A DNA stretch of 64,000 nucleotides from Hydrogenophaga sp. (GCF_030373225.1 NZ_JAUCZG010000013.1:38358-102357); one strand, 5' to 3'. Shown: positions 1-9,440, counted from the stretch's first letter. Program-made: numbers and translations. Notes: generated by a model from the letters alone, not told the origin.

Positions 1-1219
1 CCTCGGGCTCCAGCCGGTCGCCGCTGCTCAAGGCCAGGGCGCGCTGCAACAGGTTCTCCAGCTCGCGCACGTTGCCGGGCAGTTCGCGCGCCTTGATCCA
101 GTCGAGGGCCCGGGTGGAGAGCTCGGGCGTGTGCTGGCCGGACTCGCTGCAGATGCGGTGCAGCAGGGCATGGGCGAGCTCTGGCAGGTCGTCCCGCCGC
201 TCGCGCAGCGGCGGCGTGCGCAGCTCGATCACGTTGAGGCGGTAGAACAGGTCCTGCCTGAATTGCCCGCCCAGCACCAGTGCGTTGAGGTCGCGGTGGG
301 TGGCACTGACCAGCCGCACATCCACCGCGTCTTCCTGCACGCCACCGAGTGCACGCACGCGCCGCTCCTGGATCACGCGCAGCAGCTTGGCCTGCATCGC
401 CAGCGGCAGGTCGCCGATCTCGTCGAGAAACAAGGTGCCGCCCTTGGCCGCCTGGAAGTAGCCCTCACGGTCCTGGGTGGCACCGGTGTAGGCGCCCTTG
501 CGGGCACCGAAGAATTCGGCCTCGATGAGGTTCTCGGGAATGGCGCCACAGTTCACGGCCACGAACGGCCCCCCGCTGCGGTGGCTGCAGTCGTGCACCG
601 CGCGCGCCACCAGCTCCTTGCCGGTGCCCGACTCGCCCAGGATCAGCACCGGCGCCATGCTGGTGGCCACTTTCTCGATGCGGCCCTTGATCTGCACGAT
701 GCTGGCGGCGCGACCGACGATGCGCCCAAGCGACTTCAGGCCGGACGGCGGGGGCGGCGCACTGCGCATGGGCTCGGTGCCGGGCGCCGGGCCGTTGCCG
801 GCGCGGGCCGGATGGCCCATGAGGGGGTGGCGCTGGCTTTGCACCGCCTGCGTCACGGCGCTGCGCAACTGCTTGAGATCGACCGGCTTGGTGAGGTAGT
901 CGAAGGCGCCCGCCTTGAGCGACTCCACCGCGTTGTCGGCAGAGCCGAACGCGGTGATCACGATGCACTTCTCCGTGCGTTGCGCCTCGGTCAATTCGCG
1001 CAGCAGGTCCAGCCCCAGGCCGTCGGGCAGGCGCATGTCGGAGATCAGCACATCAAAGCGCTGCTGGGCCAGCCACTCGCGTGCCTGCGCCAGGTCGGCG
1101 GCCGCCACCACCGCATGGCCTTCGCGCAGCAAGGTCAGCTCGTAGAGCGTGCGCAGGTCGGGCTCGTCGTCGATGACCAGCACGGAGGCCGGTGTTGACG
1201 GGGTGTTTGGAAGGGCCAT
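1..1219 (-). CDS. pilR: PilR-type sigma-54-dependent response regulator (3' end outside window)
   Basis: NtrC-family activator, predicted to be phosphorylated by the adjacent PilS and to drive sigma-54 transcription of the pilin gene. The visible 406 codons encode a receiver domain (acceptor Asp61 in ISDMRLP, Lys111 in LTKP), a Pro-rich linker at about 140-160, and most of an AAA+ domain: Walker A GESGTGKE at about 195-202 and the sigma-54 contact loop GAYTGA at 242-247, a Tyr variant of GAFTGA. The coding frame is open to base 1, so the end of the AAA+ domain and the Fis-type DNA-binding domain lie outside the window. The ATG at 1219 is the first in frame, 25 bases after the pilS stop, so co-transcription is likely. 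The PilR name rests on pairing with a PilS-like kinase; other NtrC-family names are possible. Confidence 0.85.
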   Translation of the reverse strand, partial: MALPNTPSTPASVLVIDDEPDLRTLYELTLLREGHAVVAAADLAQAREWLAQQRFDVLISDMRLPDGLGLDLLRELTEAQRTEKCIVITAFGSADNAVESLKAGAFDYLTKPVDLKQLRSAVTQAVQSQRHPLMGHPARAGNGPAPGTEPMRSAPPPPSGLKSLGRIVGRAASIVQIKGRIEKVATSMAPVLILGESGTGKELVARAVHDCSHRSGGPFVAVNCGAIPENLIEAEFFGARKGAYTGATQDREGYFQAAKGGTLFLDEIGDLPLAMQAKLLRVIQERRVRALGGVQEDAVDVRLVSATHRDLNALVLGGQFRQDLFYRLNVIELRTPPLRERRDDLPELAHALLHRICSESGQHTPELSTRALDWIKARELPGNVRELENLLQRALALSSGDRLEPE

Positions 1220-1244
1220 GGGCGCTGTGTGCAGGAGTCGGCGC

Positions 1245-3041
1245 TCAGCCGGTGGCCAGCGGCGGATCGCCAGAGAGCGTGGGGCTGAAGCGGGTGCTGA
1301 AGGGCCGCGACTCGCTGCCCGGATAGCTCAGGTTTTGCTGCACCGGCAGATGATGGCCCGCACGCCCGTTGGGAATGGACACGAAGAACTCGTTGCCTTC
1401 CTGCTGGTCCAGGCGAACCCGCTGGTAGGCGATCTGGGCGCCGTAGCGCTCGCAGAGTTCGCGGCAGATGTACAGGCCCAGCCCGCTGGAGCGGCTCTCC
1501 GACGAAAAGAAGGGCTCGAACAGATGGCGCATCACGCTGGCTTCCAGGGGCTGGCCGTCGCTCCACACCGACAGCTTGCTGTGATCGCTGCCACTGGGCT
1601 GGGTGACCACGCGGATCGACGACGCCTTGCCGGTGGCGTGGCGCAAGGCGTTGTCCAGCAGGTTCACCAGCAGCCGGCGCATGTGTTCCGGGTCGAACTC
1701 CACCACCGCTGCCGGCGCATGGAGGTGCACGCCCAGCACGCCCCGGGCCGGGTTCTGACGCTGCCAGTCCAGGGCGATCTGGCGAACCATGGCGTCCAGC
1801 GGCAGGCTGGGCGTGGAGCCATCGCCGCGCACGGGCTGGGCCCGCGCGACGTTGAGGATGTCGTCAACGATGCGCGAGAGCCGCTGTGCGTTCTGCTCGA
1901 TCATTCGGGTGAGCTGCTTTTGCGAGGCTTCCTTCACCTCCTCGTCGAGCAGGGCGTTGGCCTGGGTGATGGCCGAGAGCGGGTTGCGGATCTCGTGCGC
2001 CACCGCGGCCGACATGCGGCCCATCGAGGCGAGCTTTTCGGTGCGCACCCGCGCCTCGACCTCGCGCAGGTCTTCGAGGAACAGCACGCACAAGCCTGTG
2101 CCGCGGCCGGCGCGCGAGGTCAGTCGGGTGCGCGCGTGCAGGCGCTGGCTGGGGCGGTCGTCGTTGTCGATCGTGGTTTCGGTCTCCAGCGCCTGACCCA
2201 GCACGAAGGTCTCGCTCACCAGGTCAGAGAGATGGCCCCAGCTCGGCCGTGCCGACAACAACAGCTTGGCGGCCTGCGGATAGGCCTCACCCATGAGCAT
2301 GATCTGGGCGGCCGGGTTGGCGTTGCGCACAACGCCATGCGGATCGACCACCAGCACGCCCACGCTCAGGCTCTCGATCACGAGTTCATTGACCTGCGCC
2401 TGGGTGCGCGCCACGGCCTGGCTGCTGGCGGCCAGGGCCTCTTCGCGCGCCAGGCGAATGGCCAGCTGGTTGGCGAGCACCGCCACCAGAAAGAAGCCGG
2501 TGCCGGCCAGCCCGGCCTGCAGCAGCTTTGACGTGGCGATGTCGCTGAAGAGCGGCGCGCTCACCAGCGCTTCGGCGAGCAGATAAAGCGTCACGGTCGC
2601 GGCGGTGGCCAGCGCCAGCATCAGCGGCCCGAGGATGGAGGCCAGCAGGACCGGCAGCGCGAACAGCGGTGTGTAGTTGATCGCGCCGACCTGGAAGAAC
2701 TGCAGCAGCGCAAACACCACCACGTCGACGCCGATGGTCAGCAGCCATTGCGCCTGGATCGGCTTGCCCTGGTCCATCGGGCGCCACGCGTACAGCACGA
2801 CCAGCGCCGCCGTGAGGTGAATCGCGGTCAGCAGCACCAGCCAGTCCGGGCCTCCGGTGCCGGTGACCACCATGAAAATCTGCAGTGCCAGCAGCACCAG
2901 TGCAATGAAGACCCGCGCGCGCATGAAGGCCACCCACAGACGCACGAAGGCGCGCAGGCGTTGCTCTCGACCCTGGTTGTTGCCGTTTTCGTAGGCAACG
3001 AACCACGAAGGAGCGAACTGCGAGCTGTCTTCCCGGGCCAT
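1245..3041 (-). CDS. pilS: PilS-type membrane sensor histidine kinase
   Basis: 598-residue inner-membrane histidine kinase, partner of PilR just downstream. The N-terminal about 190 residues hold five to six hydrophobic segments (about 43-60, 66-86, 100-117, 125-160, 173-195), the arrangement of PilS, which monitors pilin in the membrane. A PAS-like region (about 215-330) with a pilS-type ESLSVGVLVVD stretch follows. Then come the H box with His349 in AAVAHEIRNPLS, an N box (LVNLLDNALRHA) and a G box (SSGLGLYICRE). ATG at 3041 is chosen; a TTG five codons upstream (3056) is also open. In Pseudomonas and Myxococcus this pair controls pilA through sigma-54; that role is inferred here. Confidence 0.87.
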   Translation of the reverse strand: MAREDSSQFAPSWFVAYENGNNQGREQRLRAFVRLWVAFMRARVFIALVLLALQIFMVVTGTGGPDWLVLLTAIHLTAALVVLYAWRPMDQGKPIQAQWLLTIGVDVVVFALLQFFQVGAINYTPLFALPVLLASILGPLMLALATAATVTLYLLAEALVSAPLFSDIATSKLLQAGLAGTGFFLVAVLANQLAIRLAREEALAASSQAVARTQAQVNELVIESLSVGVLVVDPHGVVRNANPAAQIMLMGEAYPQAAKLLLSARPSWGHLSDLVSETFVLGQALETETTIDNDDRPSQRLHARTRLTSRAGRGTGLCVLFLEDLREVEARVRTEKLASMGRMSAAVAHEIRNPLSAITQANALLDEEVKEASQKQLTRMIEQNAQRLSRIVDDILNVARAQPVRGDGSTPSLPLDAMVRQIALDWQRQNPARGVLGVHLHAPAAVVEFDPEHMRRLLVNLLDNALRHATGKASSIRVVTQPSGSDHSKLSVWSDGQPLEASVMRHLFEPFFSSESRSSGLGLYICRELCERYGAQIAYQRVRLDQQEGNEFFVSIPNGRAGHHLPVQQNLSYPGSESRPFSTRFSPTLSGDPPLATG

Positions 3042-3089
3042 GTCAGTGCCGTGCAACAGGTCTGTGTGAGCGGGGCAGTGGCGGCGGGT

Positions 3090-3332
3090 TCAAGTCGAAC
3101 CGCCTTCCTTCAGCCGCCGGTGTTCGGCGCTGCAGTAGGGCCCCAGGGCCCCCTTGACCGTCTCGCCCTGGGGCAGGTGGGTCCCGCAAAACTGGCAGGC
3201 CACCATCACCACCGGCAGGCGCGCGGCATCGGGAGGCGGCGGGGGGCGGGCTTGCGAGCGATCGGTGACGCGGTTGTTGCGCCACACATAGATGGCCACC
3301 ATCACCACGGCCAGGACAAGCAGGTATTTCAT
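3090..3332 (-). CDS. PP0621-type small membrane-anchored zinc-finger-like protein
   Basis: 80-residue protein. A single N-terminal hydrophobic segment (residues 3-17) would anchor it in the inner membrane. A Pro-rich linker (30-35) leads to a short cytoplasmic domain with C46-x2-C49, then YCS with C67 and a nearby H71, a likely zinc site. This matches the PP0621 family of conserved small proteins that often lie next to pilS and a CcsA-like gene in Burkholderiales. The function is unknown. It sits between the CcsA-like gene (13 bases upstream) and pilS (48 bases downstream) on the same strand, so it probably shares their transcript. Confidence 0.8.
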   Translation of the reverse strand: MKYLLVLAVVMVAIYVWRNNRVTDRSQARPPPPPDAARLPVVMVACQFCGTHLPQGETVKGALGPYCSAEHRRLKEGGST

Positions 3333-3344
3333 GAGGTGGGCGGT

Positions 3345-4145
3345 TCAACTGCGGTGCAGCAGCACTTCGAGCACGAATCGGGAGCCGGCGTAGCCCAGCA
3401 GCAGCAGGCCGGCGCCGAAGTAGAGCATGCGCGCTGCAAAACGACCACGCCAGCCCAGGCGCCAGCGTCCCCACAGCAGCACACCCACGGTGATCCAGGA
3501 CAGGACCGAAAAGACCGATTTGTGGTCCCAGACCCAGCGCTGGTTGAGCAACTCCGAGAAGTACCAGCCCGCCAGCAGCGTGGCCGTGAGCAGGACAAAA
3601 CCGGCGGCCACGAAGCGAAAGGTCAGGCGCTCCAGCGTGAGCAGGGGCATCGCGGTTTCGGACGATGTGCCCAGGCGCATGGCCTTTTCGGCGCGTTCCA
3701 TCAGCCAGGCATGGCCCACGGCGACCGCGATCAGCCCGTACGAGGCAATGCCCAGTGCCCAGTGCAGCGGCATCCAGTTCGACCGCAGGGCGGGGTAGGG
3801 CGTGCCCGGAAACACCAGGGCCAGCAACACCACCGCCGTGCCGAGCAGGGCAAACCTCCAGCGCTCGCGCAGTTGTGGGTACAGCCGGCTTTCGATCATG
3901 TAGACAGTCAGCACCAGCCAGACCGTGACCGACAGCGAAGGCGCGAAGCCGAAACGCGCCGGCTGCTCGAACAGGCCGAACACCAGCACGCCCAGGTGCA
4001 ACAGCCAGGCCACGGTGAGCAGGGCGCGGCTTTGCATGGCCGATGCTCTCGGATGCACCCAGGCCAGCACGGCGTAGGCCAGGGCCGCCAGAACGGAGAG
4101 CACCACCGCAGGCAGGTTGGTTGCAAGCGAGGGCAGCAGGTTCAT
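3345..4145 (-). CDS. CcsA-like (YpjD/ResC family) cytochrome c assembly membrane protein
   Basis: 266-residue polytopic inner-membrane protein with about eight hydrophobic segments. Histidines in LLHLGVL, LHWALGIASYG and VWDHKSVFSVLSW fit the haem-handling CcsA/ResC/CcmC superfamily. The protein is shorter than full-length system II CcsA and lacks an obvious WWD signature, so it belongs to the YpjD-like branch, whose exact role is unclear. ATG at 4145 is used because it starts directly with a membrane-protein N terminus; an upstream open extension would run through the intergenic region toward ffh. It is divergent from ffh with 173 bases between the starts. Confidence 0.82.
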   Translation of the reverse strand: MNLLPSLATNLPAVVLSVLAALAYAVLAWVHPRASAMQSRALLTVAWLLHLGVLVFGLFEQPARFGFAPSLSVTVWLVLTVYMIESRLYPQLRERWRFALLGTAVVLLALVFPGTPYPALRSNWMPLHWALGIASYGLIAVAVGHAWLMERAEKAMRLGTSSETAMPLLTLERLTFRFVAAGFVLLTATLLAGWYFSELLNQRWVWDHKSVFSVLSWITVGVLLWGRWRLGWRGRFAARMLYFGAGLLLLGYAGSRFVLEVLLHRS

Positions 4146-4318
4146 AGAGGATGGCGCGCGCGCGGCGGGCGGTGGGTGGGCGCGGCTAAAATCATGGACG
4201 AAGTTTAACGGTCTGGACCGTTGCCAACCGCCGGTCTCCCGGTCAATGGCCCGACATCCATCCCGGCCGGCGCGAACCCCGCGGTCGGCGGGTTCATCTC
4301 CCACCACCCGAGCGCAGC

Positions 4319-5689
4319 ATGGCATCAGCCCTTTCCGACCGACTCTCACGCATCGTCAAGGAAATGCGCGGCCAGGCCCGCATCACCGAGGCCAATGTCA
4401 CCGACATGCTGCGCGAGGTGCGCATGGCCCTGCTGGAGGCCGACGTGGCCCTGCCGGTGGTGCGCGACTTCATTGCCCGGGTCAAGGACAAGGCGCTGGG
4501 CCAGGAGGTGGTGGGCTCGCTCACACCCGGGCAGGCGCTGGTGGGCATCGTCAACCGCGAACTGGCGCTCACCATGGGCGACGGGGTGGCCGACATCAAC
4601 CTCGCGGCGCAGCCACCCGCGGTGATCCTCATGGCCGGTCTGCAGGGCGCGGGCAAGACCACCACCACCGCCAAGCTGGCCAAGCACCTGATCGAGAAGC
4701 GCAAGAAGAAGGTGCTCACCGTCTCGGGCGACGTGTACCGCCCCGCGGCCATCGAGCAGCTCAAGACCGTCACCGCGCAGGCCGGCGCCGAGTGGTTTCC
4801 CAGCAGCCCCGACCAGAAGCCGGTGGACATCGCGCGCGCCGCCATCGACTACGCCCGCAAGCACTATTTCGATGTGCTGCTGGTCGACACCGCGGGCCGT
4901 CTGGCCATCGATGAAGCGCTGATGCGCGAGATCCAGGAGCTGCACGCGGTGCTCAAGCCGGTGGAAACGCTGTTCGTGGTCGATGCCATGCAGGGCCAGG
5001 ACGCGATCAACACGGCCAGGGCCTTCAAGGAGGCGCTGCCACTGACCGGCATCATCCTGACCAAGCTCGACGGCGACTCGCGCGGTGGCGCGGCACTCTC
5101 GGTGCGTCAGGTCACGGGAGCGCCGATCAAGTTTGCCGGTGTGTCGGAAAAGATCGACGGCCTGGAGGTGTTCGACGCCGAGCGCCATGCGCAGCGCATC
5201 CTGGGCATGGGCGACATCCTGGCGCTGGTCGAGCAGGTCACCGCCGGCGTGGACATGGCGGCGGCGCAGAAACTCGCGGCCAAGGTCAAGAGCGGCGAGG
5301 GCTTCGACCTCAACGACTTCCTTGACCAGCTGCGCCAGATGAAGCAGATGGGCGGTCTCTCCAGTCTCATGGACAAGCTGCCCGCAGCCATGGCGGCCAA
5401 GGCCGGTCAGGTCGACATGGGTCGCGCCGAGAAGGACATCGTCCGCAAGGAGGGCATCATCTGCAGCATGACGCTCAAGGAGCGCCGCAAGCCCGAGATC
5501 ATCAAGGCCACGCGCAAGCGCCGTATCGCCGCCGGTGCCGGCGTGCAGGTGCAGGAAGTCAACCGCCTGCTCAAGGAATTCGAGCAGATGCAGGACATGA
5601 TGAAGAAGATGAAGGGCGGCGGGATGATGAAGATGATGAAGCGCATGGGGGGCATGAAGGGCATGCCCAAACTGCCCGGCATGGGCTGA
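4319..5689 (+). CDS. ffh: Signal recognition particle protein Ffh (SRP54 GTPase)
   Basis: 456-residue GTPase that, with 4.5S RNA and FtsY, targets nascent inner-membrane proteins to the Sec translocon. Domains in order: N bundle (1-95); G domain with P-loop GLQGAGKTTTTAKL starting at residue 107, DTAGRL near 190 and TKLDGDSRGG near 247; then a Met-rich M domain ending in alternating Met/Lys/Gly stretches (KMKGGGMMKMMKRMGG) that bind signal peptides and RNA. Length is normal for the family. The gene stands alone, divergent from the CcsA-like gene and convergent with opgH across a strong terminator. Confidence 0.98.
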   Translation: MASALSDRLSRIVKEMRGQARITEANVTDMLREVRMALLEADVALPVVRDFIARVKDKALGQEVVGSLTPGQALVGIVNRELALTMGDGVADINLAAQPPAVILMAGLQGAGKTTTTAKLAKHLIEKRKKKVLTVSGDVYRPAAIEQLKTVTAQAGAEWFPSSPDQKPVDIARAAIDYARKHYFDVLLVDTAGRLAIDEALMREIQELHAVLKPVETLFVVDAMQGQDAINTARAFKEALPLTGIILTKLDGDSRGGAALSVRQVTGAPIKFAGVSEKIDGLEVFDAERHAQRILGMGDILALVEQVTAGVDMAAAQKLAAKVKSGEGFDLNDFLDQLRQMKQMGGLSSLMDKLPAAMAAKAGQVDMGRAEKDIVRKEGIICSMTLKERRKPEIIKATRKRRIAAGAGVQVQEVNRLLKEFEQMQDMMKKMKGGGMMKMMKRMGGMKGMPKLPGMG

Positions 5690-5716
5690 GCAGGAGCGCC
5701 CCCGGACACCAACAGC

Positions 5717-5750
5717 AAAGGCCCGACAGGTGCAAACCTGTCGGGCCTTT
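5717..5750. terminator. Bidirectional intrinsic terminator between ffh and opgH
   Basis: A perfect 15-bp inverted repeat (arms 5717-5731 and 5736-5750) with a four-base GCAA loop. It begins with AAA and ends with TTT, so both strands give a GC-rich stem followed by a short U run. It lies 27 bases after the ffh stop and 18 bases beyond the opgH stop, and would end both convergent transcripts. Confidence 0.92.
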
Positions 5751-5768
5751 CGATTGCGAGGGCCGGCT

Positions 5769-7751
5769 TCAGGCCGCCTTGAGCACCAGACTGCTCGCGT
5801 GCCGCCAGGCACGGCGCAGCACCGCCGGTGACCACGACTCTTCGGGGATCAGCAAGACACCGCGCGAACGCATCCACACACCCAGGTCGACGTGGCTGGT
5901 GGCCACGGTCAGCGGTACCGACAGCAGCAACGGCAGGGCCACCGGGGCCAGCCAGATCAGCGCTTCCACGTTGATGGCGGCCACGCCCAGACCGAGCAGG
6001 CCGATGACGAAGGACATCGGTGCGAGGCGGGCAGCGGCGTCGCGCCAGGTCACGCCGGCCGCTTCGCGCGGCGGCGACTTCCATTCCAGCTTCAGGCCGG
6101 TGACGGCCACCAGCACGAACAACGAGTGCGCCAGCATGCGGATCGGTGCCTGCAACAAGGCCATGACGGTTTCCACCACCGCGCTGCCCAGCAGGGCGCG
6201 TGCGCCACCAAAGGACTTCTGCTCGCCTTTCATGAAGACCGCGGCCAGGCCGAGGATGCGCGGCAGGAAAAGCATCGACAGGGTCCAGGCCCACAGACCG
6301 CGCAGCTCCTGCGGCACGGCGTGCCAGATCGAGAAGGTGTCGGCATGGGCGACCCACAGGCTGGTGCCGATGGTGAGGAAGGCCAGCCACAGCGGTGCGG
6401 AAATGTAGGACATGGCGCCGATGGCGAACATGGTGCGGTGCACGCGGTGGATGCCGGGCTCGGCCATCAGGCGCGAGTTCTGCAGGTTGCCCTGGCACCA
6501 GCGGCGGTCGCGCTGCAGTTCGCTGAGCAGGTCGGGTGGCTGCTGCTCGTAGCTGCCGGTGAGGTCGGAGACCAGCCACACCTGGAAGCCCGCACGGCGC
6601 ATCAGCGCGGCCTCGACGAAGTCGTGCGACATGATGCCGCCGGCCATGCCGCCCGAGCCCTTGATGGGCGCCAGCGCGCAGTGCTGCATGAAGGGTTCGA
6701 CGCGGATGATGGCGTTGTGGCCCCAGTAGTGCGACTCGCCGAGCTGCCAGAACTGCATGCCCAGCGTGAACAGGCGGCCCGTCACGCGCGAGCCGAACTG
6801 CTGCGCGCGCGCATGCAGCGTGGCGTGGCCGATGGCCTGGGTGGCGGTCTGCACGATGCCTGCCTTCGGGTTGGCTTCCATCAGCTTGACCATGGAGACG
6901 ATGCAGCTGCCGCTCATGACGCTGTCGGCGTCGAGCACGACCATGTATCGGTAGTCCTTGCCCCAGCGGCGGCAGAAGTCGGCCACGTTGCCGGCCTTGC
7001 GGTGGCTGCGTCGCGTGCGCAGGCGGTAATACACCTCGATCTGCGGCAGGTCGGGCTGGGCAGCGAGTGCGGCGCGCAGGTCTTCCCAGGCCGATCTTTC
7101 AGCCGCGGCGATCGCCGGGTCGTGGCTGTCGGAGAGCACGAACACGTCGAACTGGCGCGCATGGCCGGTGGCGGCAAGCGACTCGCAGGTGGCGCGAAGT
7201 CCGGCGAACACGGTGGCCACGTCCTCGTTGCAGATCGGCATGATGATGGCCGTTCGTGCGTCGGGGTTCATGGGGTGGTGGCGCACCGCGGCGGCCGAGA
7301 GGGTGTGGGCGTCACCGCGCAGCGACACCCAGAAGCCCATGAGCGCGGTCACGAAGCCGGTCACGACCCAGGCCGACAGCACCACGAACAGCGCGAGCTG
7401 GCCGTGTTGCAGCCACACGTTGTCGTGGGCGGGCTGTGCACGCGAAAACAGGCTGGCGGCCAGGCCGGTGGTGAGCACGGTCAGCAGCACGAACACCAGA
7501 CGCCGGCGGTTCGCAGCGCGTTCCCAGGCTTCCAGACCGGGTTTGGCAGGGGCTTGCACCGACTCTTCGTACGGCGGCAGCACCCGGCCGGCCGCGCTCA
7601 GCAGCGCGGTGCCGATGCTGTTCCAGAAACCGCGCCAGGGGCGCGGCACCATGGAGCCGCGGTTGACCGGTGGTGCGGTGACGGCGTTGGGGTGGCGCTC
7701 TTCACGCAGGGTGCTGCGCAGGGCCGGGGTGGGGTTCGTGGACGTGGTCAT
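5769..7751 (-). CDS. opgH: Periplasmic glucan glucosyltransferase OpgH (MdoH)
   Basis: 660-residue inner-membrane family-2 glycosyltransferase that polymerises the beta-1,2-glucose backbone of osmoregulated periplasmic glucans from UDP-glucose. Two hydrophobic segments precede a large cytosolic catalytic domain carrying VLSDSHD, VLDADSVMSG and the processive signature QRDRRWCQGN. Several further membrane segments follow. The ATG at 7751 forms an ATGA overlap with the opgG stop, which favours translational coupling; an in-frame ATG at 7775 would overlap opgG by 28 bases. It is the second gene of an opgGH operon and is expected to be co-regulated with opgG. Confidence 0.95.
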   Translation of the reverse strand: MTTSTNPTPALRSTLREERHPNAVTAPPVNRGSMVPRPWRGFWNSIGTALLSAAGRVLPPYEESVQAPAKPGLEAWERAANRRRLVFVLLTVLTTGLAASLFSRAQPAHDNVWLQHGQLALFVVLSAWVVTGFVTALMGFWVSLRGDAHTLSAAAVRHHPMNPDARTAIIMPICNEDVATVFAGLRATCESLAATGHARQFDVFVLSDSHDPAIAAAERSAWEDLRAALAAQPDLPQIEVYYRLRTRRSHRKAGNVADFCRRWGKDYRYMVVLDADSVMSGSCIVSMVKLMEANPKAGIVQTATQAIGHATLHARAQQFGSRVTGRLFTLGMQFWQLGESHYWGHNAIIRVEPFMQHCALAPIKGSGGMAGGIMSHDFVEAALMRRAGFQVWLVSDLTGSYEQQPPDLLSELQRDRRWCQGNLQNSRLMAEPGIHRVHRTMFAIGAMSYISAPLWLAFLTIGTSLWVAHADTFSIWHAVPQELRGLWAWTLSMLFLPRILGLAAVFMKGEQKSFGGARALLGSAVVETVMALLQAPIRMLAHSLFVLVAVTGLKLEWKSPPREAAGVTWRDAAARLAPMSFVIGLLGLGVAAINVEALIWLAPVALPLLLSVPLTVATSHVDLGVWMRSRGVLLIPEESWSPAVLRRAWRHASSLVLKAA

Positions 7752-9319
7752 TCGGGTAGCAGCAGGTGTGTCCATGTTTCGCTCACGGTGTTGTTGTTGT
7801 GCTGGAGGAAGGCGCGCAATTCCACGGGCTGCGTGGCGTCGGCGCGCTCGACGCGCAGGGTCACGCGCCAGGTGCGCGTGGCAGGGTTGGGGTAGGCCAG
7901 GGTTTCGACCACGCGTCCGTTGGCGCTGGCGCTCACCACGGCCTTGACCGTGGCGCCGGCAGGCAGCGCGTCCAGCGCGGGGCCGGTGAAATCGATCACG
8001 TACTGCGGCTGGCGGGCTTGCTCGTCAGCGCTGAGGCGGGTGTAGCCGTGACCACGGCGGCTCTGGGTGACCCAGCTCGATGGCGGACGCTGCTGGTCGT
8101 CGCCCTGCCAGGCCAGCTGGTAGGCCACTTCGAGCGGCTGGCCGGGCGCGGGCAGGGCGGCCGGCACCCAGTAGGCGACGATGTTGTCGTGCGTCTCATC
8201 GGGCGCGGACAGCTGCACCAGTTCGACGCGACCCGGGCCCCAGTCGCCCAGCGGCTGGATCCATGCGCTGGGGCGGCGCTCGTAGCGGGCTTCGACGTCT
8301 TCGTAGCTGGCGAAACTGCGGTCGCGCTGCATCAGGCCGAAGCCGCGCGGGTTCTGCATGGCGAACGAGCTGACCGTGGCGGCCTTGGGGCGCTGCAGCG
8401 GGCGCCACAGCCACTCGCCGTCGCCGGTCACCATCATCAGGCCATCGGAGTCGTGCACCTCGGGTCGGAAGTCGCCGGCCACGGGCTGGTTTTCGCCCGA
8501 GAGGAACATGCTGGTCAGCGGTGCGATGCCCAATGTGTTCACCGCCGCGGCGCCAGGGCGCAAAAAGATGCGTGCGGTCACCGTGGTCGTGGTTTGCCGG
8601 CCGGGGCGGATCACGAAGCGGTAGGCACCGGTGGCGCGCGGCGACTCCAGCAGGGCCAGCACGGTGACCTCGGTGGCGTCTGCGGCGGGACGCTGCAGCC
8701 AGAACTCGGTGAAGCGCGGGAACTCCTCGCCGCTGCCGCCCACGGTGTCGATCGCCAGGCCGCGCGCCGACAGGCCGTACTGCTGGCCGGCGCCGAGCGC
8801 ACGGAAGTAGCTCGCGCCCTGGAAAACCACCAGCTCGTCCTTGTAGGCCTGGCCGTTGAGCGGGTAGTGCAGGCGGAAACCGGCATGGCCCAGGTCGCCC
8901 CAGGCCGCGGGGTCGAAGCGGTTCCTGCCGACGTCGAAGTCGGTGCTGCGGTAGGGCAGGTGGTTCACCCGGCCATCGGGCAGGAGTTCGTGGATGCGCA
9001 CCGGATCCCGCTGGTACAGGCCGAGGTGGAAAAACTGGACCTCGAAAGGCAGGGCTGCAGCGCGCCAGACGGACTGGGCGGGTTTGAAACGGATGTCGCG
9101 CAGCTGGTCGTAGGTGATGCCGGCCAGTTCGGCGGGCAGCTTGTCGCTGTTTGCGCGCACGGGCTCGACGGAGCGGGTCCGGGCCAACTCGGTCAGGCTG
9201 TCCCAGTCGAGGCGCTGGGCCTGGGCTGACGCCCCGCACAGCGAGGCCACGAGGGCGCCCAGCACGACCCAGGCGCGGTGGCGCCGCAGGGCTTGAAACG
9301 GGCGGATTTGGTCGGGCAT
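7748..9319 (-). CDS. opgG: Periplasmic glucan biosynthesis protein OpgG (MdoG)
   Basis: 523-residue exported protein of the OpgG/OpgD family, needed with OpgH to build and branch periplasmic glucans. A signal peptide with Arg-rich n-region and hydrophobic core ends near residue 35 (ASAQAQR). Family features include ITYDQLRDIRFKP, FEVQFFHLGLYQ and GEEFPRFTEFWLQRP. The ATG at 9319 is the only start that retains the positively charged signal-peptide n-region; only a weak AGG precedes it. A sigma-54-type promoter ends about a dozen bases upstream (see 9332-9346), which would leave almost no leader. Convergent ffh lies beyond opgH. Confidence 0.95.
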   Translation of the reverse strand: MPDQIRPFQALRRHRAWVVLGALVASLCGASAQAQRLDWDSLTELARTRSVEPVRANSDKLPAELAGITYDQLRDIRFKPAQSVWRAAALPFEVQFFHLGLYQRDPVRIHELLPDGRVNHLPYRSTDFDVGRNRFDPAAWGDLGHAGFRLHYPLNGQAYKDELVVFQGASYFRALGAGQQYGLSARGLAIDTVGGSGEEFPRFTEFWLQRPAADATEVTVLALLESPRATGAYRFVIRPGRQTTTTVTARIFLRPGAAAVNTLGIAPLTSMFLSGENQPVAGDFRPEVHDSDGLMMVTGDGEWLWRPLQRPKAATVSSFAMQNPRGFGLMQRDRSFASYEDVEARYERRPSAWIQPLGDWGPGRVELVQLSAPDETHDNIVAYWVPAALPAPGQPLEVAYQLAWQGDDQQRPPSSWVTQSRRGHGYTRLSADEQARQPQYVIDFTGPALDALPAGATVKAVVSASANGRVVETLAYPNPATRTWRVTLRVERADATQPVELRAFLQHNNNTVSETWTHLLLPE

Positions 9320-9331
9320 GCCTGGTTAAGG

Positions 9332-9346
9332 GCAAACCCTGTGCCA
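9332..9346 (-). promoter_or_regulatory. Sigma-54 (-24/-12) promoter for opgGH
   Basis: On the minus strand the bases read TGGCACAGGGTTTGC, matching the sigma-54 consensus TGGCAC-N5-TTGC with the invariant GG and GC separated by exactly ten bases. The predicted transcription start is about 9320, one base before the opgG ATG, implying a leaderless or near-leaderless message unless a second promoter exists. Confidence comes mainly from the company it keeps: an IHF site and two GlrR-type boxes lie upstream in the usual order. Confidence 0.72.
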
Positions 9347-9365
9347 GGTTGAAAAAACCCAGCTG

Positions 9366-9378
9366 AATCAATGGCTTG
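9366..9378. promoter_or_regulatory. IHF-binding consensus between enhancer boxes and the sigma-54 promoter
   Basis: AATCAATGGCTTG matches WATCAANNNNTTR at every position. It lies about 46-58 bases upstream of the predicted opgG start, where IHF typically bends DNA to bring a sigma-54 activator to the polymerase. A second, one-mismatch match (GATCAACGTTTTG) lies at 9491-9503 between the two GlrR-type boxes. Confidence 0.6.
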
Positions 9379-9440
9379 GATCGAACCGTTCCAACCTGGC
9401 CGCCGTCTGGCCGCCCAGGGCGGTCGAAACGCCCGGGTTT

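Noticed and set aside
4187..4192. TAAAAT as the -10 element of ffh
   Set aside because: No -35-like hexamer lies 16-18 bases upstream, so it was not listed as a promoter.
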